From contig DATBHZ010000126.1 in assembly GCA_036557185.1 (NCBI GenBank), positions 1 through 47,648 of the forward strand: 47,648 bases of DNA, written 5' to 3'. Both the position numbers and the translations under genes were made by a program. Below, in pieces: positions 8,524 to 16,350 of the stretch; the stretch's first letter is position 1, and the number at the start of each line of letters is the position of its first letter. This DNA comes from DATBHZ01 sp036557185 (GTDB lineage Bacteria; Actinomycetota; Acidimicrobiia; IMCC26256; JAENVU01). A model generated the notes under the pieces. That model worked only from the letters and a program-made list of their open reading frames with translations. It ran no database searches and was not told the DNA's origin.

Positions 8524-9761
8524 GGCGGGGTCCTTCCGGGAAGCCGGGCGCGGCCCGCGCCCCGGCGCGGGCGCGACCGCTCGAGCACGGATGTGTCCCA
8601 AGAGCGAACGAGCTCGTGCTCCCGGCCGTCCACGACGGTGATCGCGCCGCCCATCGAGCGTGGCACGTCCGAACCTGTGACGACGAGGATCACGGGCGAA
8701 GAAGCGGTCGCCATCGCGGCGAGCGCCGCGCGCGCGTCGGTGTCGAGGTCGCCGACGACCGCTACGAGCAGACCGCGGCGTCGCTCGGGTCGCAAGCGCG
8801 GCCCCACGGCGGAGAACCCGCGCTCGTCCGAGACGGCGACCTCCGCGAGCTCGTCCATGATCAGCCCCTCGACCGCGAGACGCCGCTCCCGCCGCGTGGC
8901 GCCGAGCTCACGCCCGGCGGTCGTGATCACCTCGAAGCGCTCGCCCGATCGCGCGAGCCGCACAGCCACCGACGCGACCGCCTCGACGGCGGCTTCGAAC
9001 GAAGTGCCGCGGTGCGCCGTCGCACGCGTGTCGAGCAGGACCGATACGTGAGGCTCCCATCGCGTCTCGTCCTGGCGGACGAAGAGCTCGCCCGTGCGCG
9101 CTGTCGAGCGCCAGTGGATGCGGCGCAGGTCGTCGCCGGGCTCGTAGTCGCGCAACGTCAGGAAGTCCTCGCCGTCGGGAGCCGGCGCGTGGAACGCCAC
9201 GCGGAACGGTGACACGCTCCGGCGCCGGCCCGGCGCGCCGAACGGAGGACGGAGATCGTGAATGCGCGGCGTGACGATGATCTCGTCGACGCGTCCCTCG
9301 TTCCATCCGTGATGCGCGAGGCCGAACGGGTCGGTGAGGCCGAGTGCGAGTGGACCGATCGTGAAGCGGCCCCGCGCGGCGGTCGGAACGCGATAGGCGG
9401 CGCGCGCCTGCTGACCGCGCTGCAACGACGGAACGAGGAACCGCGCGACGCGCCGCCCGGCGTCGAAGCTGTCGGTGACCGCGACCTGGGCGTTCGGGCG
9501 CTCGCCGTGGTTCGTGATCTCGAGATCGACGCGCGCTTCCGACCCTGCCTGCACCCTGACCGGCCGGACCGTACGCACGACGCCAAGTTGCTCGCGACGG
9601 CGCGCGACCCACAGCACCGAGAAGCCGAGCAACGCGAGCGCCGTGATGCCGAGCATGGTGAGCTCGAGGCTCCCGAGCAGCCGGCCCGCGACGAGCAGAC
9701 CGAGCGCTGCCCCCAGCACCGTTCCCCCGCGGCGCGTCAGCTCGACGCGTCGCCGCATCAC
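8520..9761 (-). CDS. DUF58 domain protein
   Basis: A 413-residue protein with two N-terminal membrane helices (about 14-50), a beta-rich region and the DUF58 signature LRDYEPGDDLRRIHWRSTAR near 205-224, followed by a von Willebrand-A-like fold. Proteins of this type are partners of MoxR ATPases, and a moxR - DUF58 - transglutaminase order is widespread in bacteria. It is the middle gene of such a cluster, coupled by 4-nt overlaps on both sides (9758-9761 and 8520-8523). GTG at 9761 and ATG at 9758 are both possible starts. The molecular role is not established. Confidence 0.9.
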   Translation of the reverse strand: MMRRRVELTRRGGTVLGAALGLLVAGRLLGSLELTMLGITALALLGFSVLWVARRREQLGVVRTVRPVRVQAGSEARVDLEITNHGERPNAQVAVTDSFDAGRRVARFLVPSLQRGQQARAAYRVPTAARGRFTIGPLALGLTDPFGLAHHGWNEGRVDEIIVTPRIHDLRPPFGAPGRRRSVSPFRVAFHAPAPDGEDFLTLRDYEPGDDLRRIHWRSTARTGELFVRQDETRWEPHVSVLLDTRATAHRGTSFEAAVEAVASVAVRLARSGERFEVITTAGRELGATRRERRLAVEGLIMDELAEVAVSDERGFSAVGPRLRPERRRGLLVAVVGDLDTDARAALAAMATASSPVILVVTGSDVPRSMGGAITVVDGREHELVRSWDTSVLERSRPRRGAGRARLPGRTPP

Positions 9762-10753
9762 ACGTCGCCGGTGGCGCCTGGTACCGAAACGCCCGCCAGG
9801 ATCGAGGTGAGCACGTCCGCGGGAGTCAGCCCCCGGAGCTCCGCCTCGGCCGTGAGCAGCACACGGTGGCCCAGCACGACGATCGCGAGCTTCTTGACGT
9901 CGTCCGGGAGCACGTAGTCACGCCCAAGGCTCGCGGCGTACGCGCGGGCCGCCCGCTGGAGCGCCAGCGCGCCACGCGGGCTCACCCCGAGCGCGAGGTC
10001 GGGGTGGGAGCGTGTCGCCGTCGCGAGGTCGACGATGTAGCTCCGCAGGTGCGACGCGAGGTGGATGCGATCCACCGCTTGCGCCATCGCTTTGAGCTCG
10101 TCGGCGGTCACCACAGTGGGGAGCTTCTCGATCGCCGCGTGCGCGCTCTGGGACTCGAGGATCGCGACCTCGGCGCCGTGGTCGGGGTAACCCATCTCGA
10201 TTCGCATCAGGAAGCGGTCGAGCTGCGCCTCCGGGAGCGGATACGTCCCCTCGAGCTCGATCGGGTTCTGGGTAGCGATCACCATGAAAGGCGACGCGAG
10301 CGAGTAGGTGACGCCGTCGACGGTCACCTGTTGCTCTTCCATCGCCTCGAGCAACGCGGACTGCGTCTTGGGTGACGCGCGATTGATCTCGTCCGAGAGC
10401 ACGATGTTCGCGAACACGCCTCCCGGACGGAACTCGAACTCTCCTCGCACGCGGTTCCACACCGACACACCCGTGACGTCCGACGGGAGCAGGTCGGGCG
10501 TGAACTGGATGCGATGCCAGGTGCCGCCGATCGAGCGCGCGATCGACTTCGCGAGGGAGGTCTTCCCGACACCGGGGACGTCCTCGATGAGCAGGTGACC
10601 CTGCGCGAGCAGGCACACGAGCGCGAGGTGGATTGCCTCGCGCTTGCCTTGGATCACCTGCTCGATGTTCTCTCGGAGCTCCCGAAACCTCGGTGCCGTG
10701 CTCGGGTCCGGCTGTGACGTGCGGACCGGCTCATCCTGTGCCGTGTACGCCAC
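9758..10753 (-). CDS. MoxR family AAA+ ATPase
   Basis: A 331-residue AAA+ ATPase of the MoxR group, thought to act as a chaperone that activates or assembles its partner proteins. The Walker A motif is EDVPGVGKTS (57-66) and Walker B is IVLSDEINRASP (117-128). Sensor and lid regions follow (ATQNPIELEGTYPLPEAQLDRF, split here as ATQNPIELEGTYPL and PEAQLDRF). The GTG start at 10753 has GGAAGGGG 6 nt upstream on the minus strand. First gene of a three-gene operon with DUF58 and the transglutaminase. Its promoter must lie in 10754-10945, which also serves the divergent small gene. Confidence 0.93.
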   Translation of the reverse strand: MAYTAQDEPVRTSQPDPSTAPRFRELRENIEQVIQGKREAIHLALVCLLAQGHLLIEDVPGVGKTSLAKSIARSIGGTWHRIQFTPDLLPSDVTGVSVWNRVRGEFEFRPGGVFANIVLSDEINRASPKTQSALLEAMEEQQVTVDGVTYSLASPFMVIATQNPIELEGTYPLPEAQLDRFLMRIEMGYPDHGAEVAILESQSAHAAIEKLPTVVTADELKAMAQAVDRIHLASHLRSYIVDLATATRSHPDLALGVSPRGALALQRAARAYAASLGRDYVLPDDVKKLAIVVLGHRVLLTAEAELRGLTPADVLTSILAGVSVPGATGDV

Positions 10754-10857
10754 GATCGCCCCTTCCCAGGTCGGTATCCGGCGAGACGCAGTCTAAGGGA
10801 TGCCGGACACGGTTCCTCCCCGCGCCAGGACGGTCATCCTCGCTCGTCGGCAGTACG

Positions 10858-10863
10858 TTGACA
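10858..10863 (+). promoter_or_regulatory. Candidate -35 element (TTGACA)
   Basis: A perfect TTGACA lies in the divergent gap between moxR and the small conserved gene. I find no convincing -10 hexamer at 16-18 nt, so it is only a weak pointer to the plus-strand promoter. The rest of 10754-10945 shows no other structure I can support. Confidence 0.3.
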
Positions 10864-10945
10864 ATGGCTATTGCGCTACGAAGCGGCGCAGACAACGTGC
10901 GACGATGGGGTATCGGCGGAGTGCCCGCGCGCCAGGAGGCGAGTG

Positions 10946-11212
10946 GTGGGAGAGCGGTTGGAGACACCCGGCCCGGGCTTCTGGGTGGCGGGCGCCGCCG
11001 GGGTCGCGGTGCGGCCGCGGCTCTGGGTGACGGCCATCCGCCAGGCCAGGGTGCTCGCTCGCCCGGGATGGTGGCGACGTGCGCCCTACCTCCCGCTGCC
11101 GGATCGGGACTACCTGCGCTTCCGGATGGAGACGCAGTACGGGCACTCGGGGGCGCCTGACGCGCGCGATCTCGTCACCTACCTGCAGTGGTGTCGAGAG
11201 GCGGATCGGTAG
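10946..11212 (+). CDS. Small conserved protein, unknown function
   Basis: An 88-residue basic, tryptophan-rich protein (RPRLWVTAIRQARVLARPGW, then WRRAPYLPLPDRDYLRFRME). From memory I believe similar small proteins occur upstream of mraZ in related actinobacteria; I cannot confirm this here. The start is decided by a perfect AGGAGG at 10934-10939: GTG at 10946 has the ideal 6-nt spacing, while GTG at 10943 is only 3 nt away and the open frame back to 10871 has no such site. No domain is recognised. It is followed 164 nt later by the HNH gene. Confidence 0.72.
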   Translation: MGERLETPGPGFWVAGAAGVAVRPRLWVTAIRQARVLARPGWWRRAPYLPLPDRDYLRFRMETQYGHSGAPDARDLVTYLQWCREADR

Positions 11213-11376
11213 CATTACGGCTCGACAGGGAGGGCCGGGGCTCCGTCTCGGCCCAGGGGCAGGCGGCCGCACCGGCAACACGGCAGCACGAAAACCCAGG
11301 CAACACGGCACCAGAGCAGGCCCGAGGGGCTTGCCGAGGTCCGCAGAGGGCTCGAGAAGCAGAGGAGGCAACGGAG

Positions 11377-11886
11377 GTGCGAAGAGCACTGTTGCTCAAT
11401 GCGAGCTTCGAGCCGCTCTGCGTCCTGCCGATGCGACGTGCCGTGGTCCTCGTGCTCAAGGAGAAGGCGGAGATCGTGTCGCGCAATGGCGCCGAGATCC
11501 ACTCCGAGCGCCTCACGCTCCCGGTGCCGAACGTCATCCGCCTCATCCAGTTCGTCCGTGTGCCCTACCGCTCGCGTGCGCCGCTCTCGCGGCGCGCGGT
11601 GTTCGCCCGCGACGGCCACCGGTGCCAGTACTGCAATCGGCCGGCGGAGAACATCGACCACGTGGTGCCCCGATCACGTGGTGGTGAGCACGTGTGGGAG
11701 AACGTCGTCGCCTCGTGCCGTCCGTGCAATGCGCGCAAGGAGAACCGGATGCTGCACGAGACCGATCTCCGGCTGCGCCGGCGCCCGGTCGCCCCGCACG
11801 CCACGCTCTGGGTCGTCGCCAACGCCGGTCCGATCGACCCGGCATGGGCGCCCTACCTCCCTGATCTCGAGCTGATCCCCGCCTGA
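11377..11886 (+). CDS. HNH endonuclease family protein
   Basis: A 169-residue protein with a conserved N-terminal domain (LLLNASFEPLCVLPMRRAVV) and a C-terminal HNH nuclease fold. The zinc-binding and catalytic parts are RCQYCNRPAENIDHVVPRSR and then a second Cys pair in SCRPCNARKENR. This is the chromosomal McrA/HNH type common in actinobacteria near the mraZ locus, not an obvious homing enzyme. GTG at 11377 is chosen because AGGAGG lies 8 nt upstream (11363-11368) and the conserved sequence begins there; upstream in-frame sequence is low complexity. The biological role is unknown. Confidence 0.88.
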   Translation: MRRALLLNASFEPLCVLPMRRAVVLVLKEKAEIVSRNGAEIHSERLTLPVPNVIRLIQFVRVPYRSRAPLSRRAVFARDGHRCQYCNRPAENIDHVVPRSRGGEHVWENVVASCRPCNARKENRMLHETDLRLRRRPVAPHATLWVVANAGPIDPAWAPYLPDLELIPA

Positions 11887-11892
11887 CGCCGG

Positions 11893-11909
11893 GCCCGGCA
11901 ACGCCGGGC
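11893..11909 (+). terminator. GC-rich hairpin after the HNH gene
   Basis: GCCCGGC (11893-11899) pairs with GCCGGGC (11903-11909) across an AAC loop, 7 nt after the HNH stop. There is no T-tract, so termination is inferred only from position. Confidence 0.35.
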
Positions 11910-11964
11910 GGCTCGGGAGCTCGTCGGAACCCCCTCACCAGGAGCGCGCGGCGAGGGCCTCGTG

Positions 11965-12009
11965 GTGGCGCGGAGTGGTTGTAGGTGGGTTGACAAGGGG
12001 GAGAGTGGT
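11965..12009 (+). promoter_or_regulatory. Candidate MraZ operator (phased GTGG repeats)
   Basis: GTGG occurs at 11965, 11975, 11985 and 12005, exactly one helical turn apart with one register skipped. MraZ is known to bind arrays of TGGG- or GTGG-type repeats with 5-nt spacers upstream of its own gene. The repeats flank the -35 element, so binding would block the promoter. A further GTGGG at 12027 is out of phase. Confidence 0.6.
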
Positions 12010-12019
12010 GCCTTATGGT
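11990..12019 (+). promoter_or_regulatory. Candidate promoter for mraZ and the dcw cluster
   Basis: TTGACA (11990-11995), an 18-nt spacer and TATGGT (12014-12019) resemble a primary sigma promoter. Transcription would start near 12026, giving a 64-nt leader that ends in AGGGG 5 nt before the mraZ ATG. The element lies inside the GTGG repeat array. Confidence 0.6.
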
Positions 12020-12089
12020 GCTCCGAGTGGGTTGAGGGGAGTCGGATGTCGGGTTTGGTCCCGGTGCCGGTCGTGAGTGAGGGGTCGGG

Positions 12090-12530
12090 ATGTCCCTGGG
12101 GTTTCTTGGCGAGTACCAGCACGCGCTGGATGCCAAGGGACGGGTCATCCTCCCTTCGGACTTCCGAGAGCCGCTCGCAGCCGGTGCCGTGCTGACGAAA
12201 TCGCTCGACGGCTGCCTCGCCGTGTACAGCGCCGAAGGGTTCGACGAGATGGCAGAGCTCGTACGGGAGAGTGCACGACGGGGGGAGCGCGAGCGCCGCG
12301 CCGCCCGTTCGTTCTTCAGCGCAGGCCGCCGCTTCACGCCCGACAAGCAGGGGCGCGTCCCCATCCCGCAGAACCTTCGTGAGTACGCAGGGCTCGAGCG
12401 CGACGTGATGGTGCTCGGTGTCGACAACCGCATCGAGCTGTGGAACCCGGTCCGTTGGCGCGAGCACGACGCCCTCGGCCAGAGCGACATGGCGAACGGC
12501 GAGGGCCTCGCCGACGTCGGATTCATCTAG
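12090..12530 (+). CDS. mraZ: Transcriptional regulator MraZ
   Basis: A 146-residue MraZ with two SpoVT-AbrB-like DNA-binding repeats: the first around FLGEYQHALDAKGRVILPSD, the second around RFTPDKQGRVPIPQNLREYA. MraZ forms ring-shaped oligomers and represses the division and cell-wall operon that it heads. The two DAKGR/DKQGR motifs are intact. Between the repeats sits a charged segment (ESARRGERERRAARS). It is the first gene of the dcw cluster, with phased GTGG repeats upstream that could be its operator. ATG at 12090 is supported by AGGGG upstream. Confidence 0.96.
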   Translation: MSLGFLGEYQHALDAKGRVILPSDFREPLAAGAVLTKSLDGCLAVYSAEGFDEMAELVRESARRGERERRAARSFFSAGRRFTPDKQGRVPIPQNLREYAGLERDVMVLGVDNRIELWNPVRWREHDALGQSDMANGEGLADVGFI

Positions 12531-12568
12531 GCGAAGCAAGCGTTCGAAGGCATTGACATGGCGGGATC

Positions 12569-12710
12569 CGGCGTGTCCGGCCCGCTCCCAGCCCCCCGGT
12601 TGGCGCGGTTGAAGGCCCCTACTCCGCCCGCTTTTGACCGGCTCGTCCCGGGGAGAAATCCGGACGGCATTCGCTCGGCCGGGGGGCTGGCAGCGGGCAC
12701 GGGCACACCG
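12569..12710 (+). ncRNA. Large stem-loop in the rsmH leader (candidate cis-regulatory RNA)
   Basis: Bases 12569-12599 pair with 12679-12710: 28 Watson-Crick pairs and one G-U of 31, with two mismatches and one bulged base (12699). The core arms are CCAGCCCCCCGG and CCGGGGGGCTGG. The enclosed loop is about 79 nt. The stem ends 8 nt before the rsmH Shine-Dalgarno (about 12718-12724). A structured mraW (rsmH) leader motif has been described in Actinobacteria; this element has the right place, but I cannot test it against that model. Confidence 0.6.
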
Positions 12711-12727
12711 TGGTGCGAGGGGAAGCG

Positions 12728-13672
12728 ATGGGTGAGGCGTTCGACCATTCCCCGGTGATGAGCCGGGAGGTGGTCGAGCTCCTGACCTCCGTGCCCGCCG
12801 GCACCGTCGTGGATGCGACGGTCGGTGGTGGCGGGCACTCCCGGCTCCTCCTCGGCGCTCGACCCGACCTCCGGGTGATCGGCATCGACCGGGACCCCGA
12901 GGCGGTGACGGCGGCCCGTGCAGCGCTCGAGCCATTCGGTGACCGGGCGACGGTGCTGCACGGGGGCTTCGAGGATCTTGCCGAGCTCGTCCAAGCGAAT
13001 CGGCAGAACGAGGGGGAGATCGTCGGCGTGTTGTTCGACCTCGGAGTGAGCAGTCCGCAGCTGGACCGCGCCGAGCGCGGGTTCTCGTACTGGTCCGATG
13101 CGCCGCTCGACATGCGCATGGACTCGACACAGGAGCGCACCGCCGCCGACGTGCTGAACGAGACGGACGAGGAGGCCCTCGCCCGCATCATCGAGCAGAA
13201 CGGTGAGGAGCGCTTCGCACGCCGGATCGCTCGCGAGATCGTCCGGCGCCGCCCGCTGCAGACGACCGGCGAGCTCGTCGACGCCATCAAGGCCGCGATT
13301 CCCGCGCCGGCACGCCGCAGGGGCGGGCATCCCGCGCGCCGGACCTTCCAGGCCATCCGCATGGAGGTCAACCGCGAGCTGCCGAACCTCGCCGAAGGGC
13401 TCGACGACTCGGTGCACGTGCTCGCCCCCGGCGGGCGCGTGCTGGTGCTCGCCTACCACTCACTGGAGGACCGGCTCGTCAAGGGCCGTTTCCGCGGGTG
13501 GGCCGGTGCGACACCCCGCGGGGGGCACGTGCCGCGAGGCCTGCCGGCTCCGGCCCAGCCCGAGCCGTCGGTCCGGATCCTCACGCGGCGCCCGCTCCGT
13601 CCGGCACCCGACGAGATCGATCTGAACCCGCGCGCAGAGAGCGCTCGGCTCCGGGCGGTCGAGCTGCTGTGA
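12728..13672 (+). CDS. rsmH: 16S rRNA m4C1402 methyltransferase RsmH (MraW)
   Basis: A 314-residue SAM-dependent methyltransferase that makes N4-methyl-C1402 in 16S rRNA. SAM site: VVDATVGGGGHSRLLL (about 28-43); substrate and fold motifs: LFDLGVSSPQLD, FQAIRMEVNREL and LVLAYHSLEDRLVK. The C terminus (ILTRRPL...NPRAESARLRA) is typical. ATG at 12728 is preferred over GTG at 12710: it has AGGGGAA 3 nt upstream, the family begins with the HSPVM segment just after it, and 12710 lies at the foot of the leader stem. GTGA overlap with ftsL. Confidence 0.96.
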   Translation: MGEAFDHSPVMSREVVELLTSVPAGTVVDATVGGGGHSRLLLGARPDLRVIGIDRDPEAVTAARAALEPFGDRATVLHGGFEDLAELVQANRQNEGEIVGVLFDLGVSSPQLDRAERGFSYWSDAPLDMRMDSTQERTAADVLNETDEEALARIIEQNGEERFARRIAREIVRRRPLQTTGELVDAIKAAIPAPARRRGGHPARRTFQAIRMEVNRELPNLAEGLDDSVHVLAPGGRVLVLAYHSLEDRLVKGRFRGWAGATPRGGHVPRGLPAPAQPEPSVRILTRRPLRPAPDEIDLNPRAESARLRAVELL

Positions 13673-14211
13673 GCACCGCTACCGCCCCGCCCGCGCGCGC
13701 CCGCACCGCGCCGCCGAAGCGCGCTCCCGCGCGGAGAGCGCCGGGATACGCGCAGCCGCAAGGCAAGCGCGAGCGCCCCGCGGAGCGGCATCTCGCCGTC
13801 GTCGATCCCGAGTCGAGGCGCCGCTCGCGCCACGCGCGGTTCTGGGTCCGCGCCAACGTCGCCGCTGTCGTCGGCGCGGTCCTCCTCGTCGTCGGGATCC
13901 ACGCGTTCATGGCCGAGGGGCAGGTCAAGCTCGAGAAGATCCAGCAACGGCTCGCGTCGGAGCAGCAGCAGTACGCGCAGCGCCGCCTCCAGGTGGCCGA
14001 GCTGCAGGCGCCGCAGTCGATCATCCAGCGTGCAGCACAGCGTGGCCTCGTGGTCGCGCCGACACCTCGAGCGGTGCTCGTGCCCGGCGGTCTCGCCACC
14101 GATGCGGTTGCGGCGAGCGGTGCGTCGGCGCTCGACAGCGGAGCAACACCGCCCCCGACCCCGCAGAAGGACTGGGAGAAGGTGAAGGAACACCTTGCCG
14201 CACAGCCATGA
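13669..14211 (+). CDS. ftsL: FtsL-like divisome protein
   Basis: A 180-residue bitopic membrane protein in the position where ftsL lies in dcw clusters. It has a 60-residue basic, proline- and alanine-rich cytoplasmic part, one membrane helix (about 62-82, ANVAAVVGAVLLVVGIHAF) and an extracytoplasmic coiled-coil (about 83-127, rich in Gln and Leu heptads) ending near GLVVAPTPRAVLVP. FtsL proteins diverge widely, so the call rests on topology and gene order. They link FtsQ with FtsW/FtsI at the septum. Start GTG at 13669 overlaps the rsmH stop by 4 nt. Confidence 0.8.
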   Translation: MSTATAPPARARTAPPKRAPARRAPGYAQPQGKRERPAERHLAVVDPESRRRSRHARFWVRANVAAVVGAVLLVVGIHAFMAEGQVKLEKIQQRLASEQQQYAQRRLQVAELQAPQSIIQRAAQRGLVVAPTPRAVLVPGGLATDAVAASGASALDSGATPPPTPQKDWEKVKEHLAAQP

Positions 14212-16186
14212 TCCCCGACGCGTCTCCCGGTCGATACGGCCACCCGCGCCGCAAGCGCGTCGGGGCCGGCACGCGGCCGTACGGCCGTCTCCCACACCCC
14301 CCACCACCCGACGAGATCGTCAGCGCGCGTCGCGCCCGGTAGCCAACGACGTCCACCGGCCGGCGCGCGCTGCGGTCTCGCACCGACGCGCAGCACCTGC
14401 GCGGCCTGCACCGCTCGCGCCGCCGCCGCGCACGTCGACGGCCGTCGGCAAACGGCGCGCGCGGCGGCGATTGCAGGTGCTGCTCGTCGTCATGGTGGTA
14501 GCCCTCACCGCGATGGTCGCGCGCCTGTTCGACGTCCAGGCGGTGCACGCCCAGCACTACAGCGCACTGAGCCTGGCGCAGAGCTCGCACAACGTCACGC
14601 TCGCCGCCGAACGGGGGAGCGTGTTCGATCGCAACGGCGACTACCTCGCGCTGTCTATCCCGCAGACGACCATCTACGCTGACCCGCGCGTCATCCGCGC
14701 CCCGGCGGCCGACGCGGCCAAGCTCGCACCGGTGGTCGGCATCCCGGAGGCGACGCTCGCGCGTCTCCTGGGTCAGCACGGCCGTGCCTTCGTCTACATC
14801 AAGCGCAAGGTCGACGACGCGACGGTCTCCCGCGTCAAGGCGCTGCACATCCCGGGCCTCGGCTACGCGCCCGAGTCGCGGCGCTTCTACCCGGACGGCT
14901 CGCTCGCGGGCCCGGTGCTCGGATTCGTCGGCACCGACAACACGGGTCTCGGCGGGCTCGAGGCCGACTACCAGGGGCTCTTGCGCGGTCACCCGGGCAA
15001 GCTCTCGAGCGAGACCGATCCGAGCGGGCGCGACATCCCCGGGACCGTGCACACGGTGACCGCGGCACGGCGCGGCGGCGACCTGGTCCTGACGCTCGAC
15101 GACTCGCTCCAACACGACGTCGAGCAGGCGCTCGTCGCCGAGGTGCAGCAGGTCCGGGCGCGCGGCGGGATGGCCGTGATCTCGGATGTGTCGACCGGAG
15201 ACGTGCTGGCCATGGCCACCGTCGACGGTCCGAGCGAGAGGACGCCGGCGCGTCCGGCCGGAGCGCGTGAGCAGAACGCCCCGCTCACCACGGTCTACGA
15301 GCCCGGCTCCACCAACAAGGTCATCACGGTGGCGAGCGCGCTCGAGACGGGTGTCGCCAACGAGAACACCGTCTTCACCGTGCCCGACTCGATCACCCTC
15401 GCCAAGGACGCCGTCTTCACCGACGCGGAGCCGCACGGCGTCCAGCAGTGGACGGTGAAGGACATCATGCGTGAGTCGTCGAACGTGGGAGCGATCAAGA
15501 TCGCCGCACTGGTCGGCAAGACGCGGCTCGATCACTACCTCCGCGCATTCGGGTTCGGTACGAAGACCGCGATCAACTTCCCCGGCGAGGAGGCGGGGCT
15601 GCTGCTGCACCCCGACGACCCGAACTTCACCGCGTCGAGCATGGGCAGCATCCCGATCGGCCAGGGCATCGCGGTCACGCCCATGCAGATGCTCGACGTG
15701 TTCTCGACCGTTGCCAACGGGGGGGTGTCGCGGCCACCACGGTTGATCGCGGCCACGATCGGCGCCGACGGCAAGCGCGTCGACGTGCCGGAGATGCCTG
15801 GCCGGCGCGTAATCTCCCCGCTGACGGCGAGCGCTATCAACGACATGCTCCGCGGCGTCGTCACCGGCGGTACCGGCCAGCGCGCCGCAATCCCCGGTTA
15901 CACGGTGGCCGGCAAGACGGGTACGGCGCGCAAGCCCCCCTACCGGCCCGGCGTCTACATGGCGAGCTTCGCGGGCTTCGCGCCCGCGGAGGCGCCGCGC
16001 CTCGCCGCGATCGTCGTGATCGACCAGCCCGGGCCGGGAGAGAGCTACTACGGCGGTGACATCGCCGCACCGGTGTTCGCCAGGATCATGTCCGAGGCCC
16101 TCACGCGCGAGCGGGTGCCGCCCACCGTGGACCTCGCACAACCACTTCCCAAGGTCACCTCCGCGAGGTCGAACGATGTTCCGTAG
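14195..16186 (+). CDS. ftsI: Peptidoglycan D,D-transpeptidase FtsI (PBP2b/PBP3 type)
   Basis: A class B penicillin-binding protein of up to 663 residues that crosslinks septal peptidoglycan. One membrane helix (about 93-110) follows an unusual arginine- and proline-rich cytoplasmic part. The dimerisation domain starts near AAERGSVFDRNGDYLA. The transpeptidase motifs are intact: STNK (S372, K375), SSN (428-430) and KTG (574-576). The start is doubtful. TTG at 14195 is the first in this frame, whereas an ATG at 14208 making the usual ATGA overlap with ftsL lies in another frame and stops at 14342. The next in-frame possibility is near 14471. Core coordinates are secure. Confidence 0.93.
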   Translation: MPHSHDPRRVSRSIRPPAPQARRGRHAAVRPSPTPPTTRRDRQRASRPVANDVHRPARAAVSHRRAAPARPAPLAPPPRTSTAVGKRRARRRLQVLLVVMVVALTAMVARLFDVQAVHAQHYSALSLAQSSHNVTLAAERGSVFDRNGDYLALSIPQTTIYADPRVIRAPAADAAKLAPVVGIPEATLARLLGQHGRAFVYIKRKVDDATVSRVKALHIPGLGYAPESRRFYPDGSLAGPVLGFVGTDNTGLGGLEADYQGLLRGHPGKLSSETDPSGRDIPGTVHTVTAARRGGDLVLTLDDSLQHDVEQALVAEVQQVRARGGMAVISDVSTGDVLAMATVDGPSERTPARPAGAREQNAPLTTVYEPGSTNKVITVASALETGVANENTVFTVPDSITLAKDAVFTDAEPHGVQQWTVKDIMRESSNVGAIKIAALVGKTRLDHYLRAFGFGTKTAINFPGEEAGLLLHPDDPNFTASSMGSIPIGQGIAVTPMQMLDVFSTVANGGVSRPPRLIAATIGADGKRVDVPEMPGRRVISPLTASAINDMLRGVVTGGTGQRAAIPGYTVAGKTGTARKPPYRPGVYMASFAGFAPAEAPRLAAIVVIDQPGPGESYYGGDIAAPVFARIMSEALTRERVPPTVDLAQPLPKVTSARSNDVP

Positions 16187-16265
16187 CCCGAGAGGCGCAC
16201 CGGCTCCTGTCATCCGCGTCCCGCCCGCCGGGCCGCGTCGCGCCGGAGGCTCCGAGATCGTGCGG

Positions 16266-16277
16266 GGAATCGATTCC
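16266..16277. other. 12-bp palindrome in the ftsI-murE gap
   Basis: GGAATCGATTCC is a perfect palindrome in the 164-nt gap between ftsI and murE, the largest break inside the mur-ftsW run. A TATCGT (16313-16318) about 35 nt further on could be the -10 of an internal promoter, but no clear -35 accompanies it. Confidence 0.3.
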
Positions 16278-16350
16278 ACATCGCCGGAGCCGGATCCCCG
16301 CGATGCGGCCGGTATCGTGTCCGCGCTTGTTCCGTAGCGGAGAGGAACAC

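Noticed and set aside
11377..11886. HNH gene as a homing or mobile nuclease
   Set aside because: No flanking repeats, intron or phage genes; its base composition and position look like a stable chromosomal gene.
12558..12758. 66-residue open frame over the rsmH leader with a GAAGG before its ATG
   Set aside because: It lies across both arms of the stem-loop and into rsmH, and its sequence is low-complexity; I treat it as chance in GC-rich DNA.
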